DNA of 64,000 bases from CAVRQM01 sp965246915 (GTDB taxonomy: Bacteria; Pseudomonadota; Alphaproteobacteria; Acetobacterales; Acetobacteraceae): positions 62,001 to 126,000 of the forward strand of contig CBDFGB010000016.1 of NCBI GenBank assembly GCA_965246915.1, in the 5' to 3' direction. Shown piece after piece: positions 60,508-64,000 of this stretch. Below the pieces are notes generated by a model. It was given only the letters and a program-made list of their open reading frames with translations, ran no database searches and was not told the origin of the DNA. Position 1 is the first letter of the stretch. Every line of letters begins with the position of its first letter. Made by a program: the position numbers and the translations under genes.

Positions 60508-61440
60508 ATGAAAGATCGCAGCGTCCTGTTGTTCGGGCTGCATCGGGGCGGCAGTTCCATCGCCGCCCGGTTACTGCAGATACTTCTCGGCGGAGCGGGC
60601 TATCGCGTGGTCGATGACGGTGAACGTTACTACAATGCCGGCTATGTCGCGGACGACATCCCACAGTCGGTCTTCCAGGCACTGGAATCTAGCGGCGTCT
60701 GCTACGGACCGTTCCGTGAATATCCGGTCACGATGCACTTGGCCGACATTTCAGCGCTGACCCGGATCATCGTCGTGCGCGATCCACGCGACTGTCTCGT
60801 CTCCGCCTATTTCGCCTGGCAGGGTCTTCATGACAGCGCCGACCGGCTCCGCAAGCTCGACCAGCTTCCGACCCAGCGTGACGCTATCGACTCGGTCGAC
60901 GATTACTGTATCCGCAATGCCTATCACGTACGGGACCGTATCGAGTCATTACGCCTGTTGTGTCTCCACTATCCGGACACGCTGGTGTTTCGCTATGAGG
61001 ACATCTTTGTCGATCCCGCCCGCTGGCTGCACGTTCTGATTGGGAAGTTGGGCGTCGAGGTGCCGACAGCTTCGGTTGATCAAGCTCGAATCGAGGCGGT
61101 GTTCGAACCCGCGTTCGAGGATCCAAAGCGACATCGTCGCCAAGGGCGTCCCGGAGACCATCACCGCAAGCTGTCGCGGCAGACCTGTCTGCATTTGACC
61201 GAAGTGTTCGAAAAGCAGCTGACCTTCTTCGCGTATGACGGCGTCCGGCCGGGCATGGCTGCCCGCGGGGTGAGCGCAGACCTCGTTCCATGCTCGCAAT
61301 TCGATGCGCGCGACGAGATCGCCGCGTTGAAGCGGATCATCGCCGAACTGCAAACGGAGAACGGCTTCAGAATCGACGAGATCGCGCAACTAAAGGCCGA
61401 GCTCGAGCCGGCCTTGTCTCAGCCCGAAATGCAGCATTGA
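60508..61440 (+). CDS. Sulfotransferase with C-terminal coiled coil
   Basis: The 310-residue protein (ATG 60508; TTG 60499 possible) has the PAPS-binding 5' loop LFGLHRGGSSIAARLL (about 8-23) and the 3'-phosphate loop TRIIVVRDPRDCLVSAYF (about 90-107), both PAPS-binding sites of sulfotransferases. A later RHRRQGRPGDHHRKLS is the PAPS-closing loop. The last about 45 residues (DEIAALKRIIAELQTENGFRID) form a coiled coil. It should transfer sulfate to a sugar hydroxyl of the cluster's glycan. Confidence 0.85.
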   Translation: MKDRSVLLFGLHRGGSSIAARLLQILLGGAGYRVVDDGERYYNAGYVADDIPQSVFQALESSGVCYGPFREYPVTMHLADISALTRIIVVRDPRDCLVSAYFAWQGLHDSADRLRKLDQLPTQRDAIDSVDDYCIRNAYHVRDRIESLRLLCLHYPDTLVFRYEDIFVDPARWLHVLIGKLGVEVPTASVDQARIEAVFEPAFEDPKRHRRQGRPGDHHRKLSRQTCLHLTEVFEKQLTFFAYDGVRPGMAARGVSADLVPCSQFDARDEIAALKRIIAELQTENGFRIDEIAQLKAELEPALSQPEMQH

Positions 61441-61483
61441 CCTCGGACAGTCGCCGGACGGTTTCAATCTCGGGAGAACTCGA

Positions 61484-62452
61484 ATGAAGAAAGCTCTAGT
61501 CTGCGGCGCGGGAGGCTTCATCGGTGGCCACCTCGTGGCTCGGTTGAGCGCCGAGGGATTTTGGGTACGCGGAGTGGACCTGAAGTTTCACGAGTATTCC
61601 GAAACGCAGGCCGATGACTACGTCATTGGCGATCTGCGCGATCCGGCATTCTGCCGCGCCGTGATCGACACGAGGTTCGATGAAGTCTACCAGCTCGCGG
61701 CCGACATGGGGGGTGCCGGCTATATCTTCACCGGCGACCACGACGCCGACATCATGCACAACTCGGCGACGATCAACCTTAATGTGCTCGAGGCCTGTCG
61801 CCGCCGGTTGATCACCAAGATCCTCTATTCGTCCTCGGCGTGCATCTACCCTGCGTATAATCAGATGGACCCGACCAACCCGAAATGCAGCGAGGACTCC
61901 GCCTATCCGGCGGCGCCGGACAGCGAATACGGCTGGGAGAAACTGTTCAGCGAGCGTCTGTATCTCGCTTATCGACGAAACCACGGGATGCAGACTCACG
62001 TGGCGAGATACCACAACATCTTTGGTCCGCTGAGCGCGTGGACGGGCGGCCGCGAGAAAGCGCCGGCGGCGATCTGTAGGAAGGTCGCACTCGCCAGGAC
62101 CAATGAGGATATCGAGATCTGGGGCGATGGTCAGCAGACCCGGTCGTTCCTCTACATCGACGAGTGCATCGAAGGCACCTTGCGGCTGATGCGATCGGGC
62201 CGTCCGGGACCCGTGAACATCGGCTCGGAGGAGATGCTGTCGATCGACAATCTGGTGGACCTGGTCGCCGAGATCGCCGGCAAGCGGCTGCACAAGCGCC
62301 ATGTCGAAGGTCCGCAGGGCGTGCGCGGCCGCAACTCCGACAATCGCTGGATTCGCGAGCAGTTGCAGTGGGCGCCCAGCGGAGCGTTGCGAGACGGCTT
62401 GGAGCCGACATATGCCTGGGTCGAACAGCAGGTGCGCCGCAACGCCGCGTAG
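61484..62452 (+). CDS. GDP-mannose 3,5-epimerase homologue
   Basis: The 322-residue extended SDR has CGAGGFIGGHL (NAD motif) and the residues of plant GDP-mannose 3,5-epimerase at an exact constant offset of 25: Cys120, Tyr149, Lys153 and Lys192 correspond to Arabidopsis 145, 174, 178 and 217. The contexts are SSSACIYP, DSEYGWEKL and GGREKAPAAICRK. The segment WGDGQQTRSFLYIDECIEG and EGPQGVRGRNSDNRWI also match. The plant enzyme makes GDP-L-galactose and GDP-L-gulose from GDP-D-mannose. It closes the cluster and would supply its sugar donor. Confidence 0.85.
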   Translation: MKKALVCGAGGFIGGHLVARLSAEGFWVRGVDLKFHEYSETQADDYVIGDLRDPAFCRAVIDTRFDEVYQLAADMGGAGYIFTGDHDADIMHNSATINLNVLEACRRRLITKILYSSSACIYPAYNQMDPTNPKCSEDSAYPAAPDSEYGWEKLFSERLYLAYRRNHGMQTHVARYHNIFGPLSAWTGGREKAPAAICRKVALARTNEDIEIWGDGQQTRSFLYIDECIEGTLRLMRSGRPGPVNIGSEEMLSIDNLVDLVAEIAGKRLHKRHVEGPQGVRGRNSDNRWIREQLQWAPSGALRDGLEPTYAWVEQQVRRNAA

Positions 62453-62535
62453 GGCGGACGCGGCGCCCGGTTCGCCTTCCCCTGTCTCAGTACGGCTGAT
62501 AGCGTCCTCGGTGGGAGAACGAACAGGAGCAGACA

Positions 62536-63723
62536 ATGGCCGATCGCCTGCGCTTTGGGATTTTTCTGGCACCGTTCCACGCCCCGGGAATCAACCCCAC
62601 TCTGGCGCTGCAGACCGACCTCGAGCTCGTGCAGTGGCTCGATCGCTGCGGCTATGACGAGGCCTGGTTCGGCGAGCACCATTCGGCTGGATCGGAAATC
62701 AGCGCTTCGCCCGAGATCTTCATTGCGATGGCGGCGGAGCGCACGCGCCACATAAGGCTCGGCACCGGTGTCGTCAGCTTATCGTATCATAACCCGCTTT
62801 GGGTCGCCGAGCGTATCGTCATGCTGGACCATCTCACCCGAGGGCGGGTGATGCTGGGTGTAGGTCCCGGCTCCCTGCCGACCGACGGCGCGATGATCGG
62901 CATTCATCAGTCGCAGACGCGCGGGCTGCTGGAGGACAGCCTGTCGGTGATCATGCGGCTGCTGACGTCGGACGAACCCGTCACCTTCAAGAACGACCGT
63001 TGGGACCTGCGCGATGCGCGGCTGCATCTGCGGCCGTATTCGAACCCGCTGTTCGACATCGCTGTGGCTGCCGTCGCCTCGCCAACTGGGCCGAAGCTCG
63101 CGGGTCGGCATGGCGCGGGGCTGCTGTCCGTGGGCGCGACGAGTGCCGCGGGCTTCGACGCGCTCGCGCTGCATTGGGACGTGATGGAAGAACAGGCGCA
63201 CGCGCATGGCCGGACGGTCGACCGGTCGAAGTGGCGGCTGGTCGGGCTGGTCCATTGCGCCGATTCCAAGGAGCAGGCGTATCGCGATGTCGAATACGGG
63301 ATCGAGCAGTGGTTCCGCTATTTCCAGGAGGTGGCCGCCTTCCCTCAAATGGCCGTTCCGGGCGCCAATGTGGCGGAGATGATTGCCTTCGTGAACGACT
63401 CCGGGTTCGGGGCCATCGGAACACCGGATATGTGCGCGGCCCAGATCGAGCGCCTGCGCGTACAGTCGAACGGCGGGTTTGGTGCATACCTCATGCTCGC
63501 GCACAACTGGGCCAACCCGATGGCGACACGTCACAGCTACGAGTTGATCGCTCGCCATGTGATGCCGCGATTGCAGGGCCACGCGCAGCCGACGCAGGAT
63601 GCGGCGAAACGGGCGGAGTCGGCGCGCCCGCAACTGGCGGCCGACCAGGCCAAAGCAGTGGAGGTCGCAACCCAGCGGTATGCCGACGGCAAGGCGGCAA
63701 CGACCAAGGTCGCGGCGGAGTAG
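62536..63723 (+). CDS. Luciferase-like flavin-dependent monooxygenase (LLM class)
   Basis: The 395-residue TIM-barrel protein belongs to the bacterial luciferase-like group: FGIFLAPFHAPGINPTLALQTD near the N-terminus, GYDEAWFGEHHSAGSEIS, IRLGTGVVSLSYHNPLWVAERIVMLDHLTRGRVMLGVGPG in consecutive strands, and GFGAIGTPDMCAAQIERL. It uses FMNH2 from a partner reductase to oxidise an unknown organic substrate. An alanine-rich C-terminal helix of about 45 residues follows the barrel. It is 83 bases downstream of the epimerase gene, but probably is a separate unit. Confidence 0.88.
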   Translation: MADRLRFGIFLAPFHAPGINPTLALQTDLELVQWLDRCGYDEAWFGEHHSAGSEISASPEIFIAMAAERTRHIRLGTGVVSLSYHNPLWVAERIVMLDHLTRGRVMLGVGPGSLPTDGAMIGIHQSQTRGLLEDSLSVIMRLLTSDEPVTFKNDRWDLRDARLHLRPYSNPLFDIAVAAVASPTGPKLAGRHGAGLLSVGATSAAGFDALALHWDVMEEQAHAHGRTVDRSKWRLVGLVHCADSKEQAYRDVEYGIEQWFRYFQEVAAFPQMAVPGANVAEMIAFVNDSGFGAIGTPDMCAAQIERLRVQSNGGFGAYLMLAHNWANPMATRHSYELIARHVMPRLQGHAQPTQDAAKRAESARPQLAADQAKAVEVATQRYADGKAATTKVAAE

Positions 63724-63726
63724 ACC

Positions 63727-64000
63727 CTAAACGCTTTCCACCCGCTCCACCCCCGGTACCGACTTCAGCGCCTGCGCCAGACGGGGCGACACCTGCCAGC
63801 CGCCGGGCAGTGCGACCTCCACGTCCTCGCGCGAGCCAAGGCGGGGGATCAGCACCACGCTTCCTCGGCCTCGACCTTCGCGGCTGAGCAACGTGCGGAT
63901 ATGCGGTACCGCGTCCGTGCGGTCGAGCCATATGCGCATGAACCCACCGACCTTGGCCGCCGCCCCGTCCAGTTTCTCCACGTCGCTCGCGGTGATACGC
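63727..64000 (-). CDS. dnaE: DNA polymerase III alpha subunit, C-terminal end (cut by window edge)
   Basis: The last 90 codons of a gene that continues past base 64000. The frame reads ITASDVEKLDGAAAKVG, then FMRIWLDRTDAVPHIRTLL, SREGRGRG, and ends ALKSVPGVERVESV. This matches the C-terminal OB/CTD end of alphaproteobacterial DnaE, the replicative polymerase subunit. The stop TAG at 63727-63729 lies only 3 bases from the stop of the luciferase-like gene, so the two are tail to tail. The polymerase active site is outside the window. Confidence 0.72.
   Translation of the reverse strand, partial: RITASDVEKLDGAAAKVGGFMRIWLDRTDAVPHIRTLLSREGRGRGSVVLIPRLGSREDVEVALPGGWQVSPRLAQALKSVPGVERVESV

Noticed and set aside
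1..64000. tRNA, rRNA, CRISPR arrays, riboswitches, prophage or complete IS elements
   Set aside because: Looked for T-loop GGTTCGAAT-like sequences, repeat-spacer patterns, transposase motifs and known leader elements by eye; none was convincing. Small RNAs cannot be excluded by reading alone.

Overview
This window is GC-rich, densely coded DNA from an alphaproteobacterium, most likely a member of the Rhodospirillales/Acetobacterales. The main evidence is a long co-directional block running rpsB-tsf-pyrH-frr-uppS-cdsA-dxr-rseP-bamA-ompH-lpxD-fabZ-lpxA-lpxI. LpxI is the alphaproteobacterial replacement for LpxH. Four-subunit sarcosine oxidase, many ATGA/GTGA gene overlaps and frequent GTG/TTG starts fit this. 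I see no rRNA, tRNA, CRISPR array, phage or complete insertion sequence.

Layout. 1-2815: start of a PepF peptidase (cut by the left edge), an acyl-CoA synthetase, a stand-alone receiver-domain protein and a small lipoprotein. 2873-14913: amino-acid and N-methyl-amine catabolism, with a DAO-type flavoprotein and hutI-hutU on the minus strand, then a coupled plus-strand operon of an M20/RocB-like metallohydrolase, soxB-soxD-soxA-soxG and an alpha/beta hydrolase. 14922-16232: three overlapping genes that together rebuild a cobalt-type nitrile hydratase with its beta subunit split in two, the arrangement of thiocyanate hydrolase. 16262-19477: a chimeric gene remnant, a secreted alpha/beta hydrolase with a divergent LysR regulator, and a low-complexity stretch. 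19478-27186: an SDR enzyme, a HpPgdA-like deacetylase, a CobW GTPase with a CxxC partner, and a ribose-type ABC transporter with a sugar-isomerase-like protein.

27190-36592: a higBA toxin-antitoxin pair, a two-gene phosphonate unit (phnX plus a flavoprotein), a DUF1223 protein, an F420-reductase-like protein, a PlsC-like protein, a WYL regulator with a VOC protein, and a BMP-type binding protein convergent with adenine deaminase. 36957-38564: a secreted PQQ-type beta-propeller. 38590-54764: the large translation/lipid/outer-membrane block, with gloA and ycjX-ycjF added downstream of lpxI and no lpxB. 55009-56576: an aldo/keto reductase overlapping a TetR gene. 56707-62452: a surface-glycan cluster (two glycosyltransferases, an FkbM-type methyltransferase, a sulfotransferase and a GDP-mannose 3,5-epimerase homologue) behind a clear sigma70-type promoter overlapped by an inverted repeat. 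62536-64000: a luciferase-like monooxygenase and the C-terminal end of dnaE.

Three DAO-type flavin amine oxidases sit in separate catabolic units (2873, 8970, 28742), so oxidation of N-methyl or amino compounds is a recurring theme. The two most unusual systems are the split nitrile hydratase/thiocyanate-hydrolase-like operon and the glycan cluster, which predicts a sulfated glycan containing L-galactose or L-gulose.
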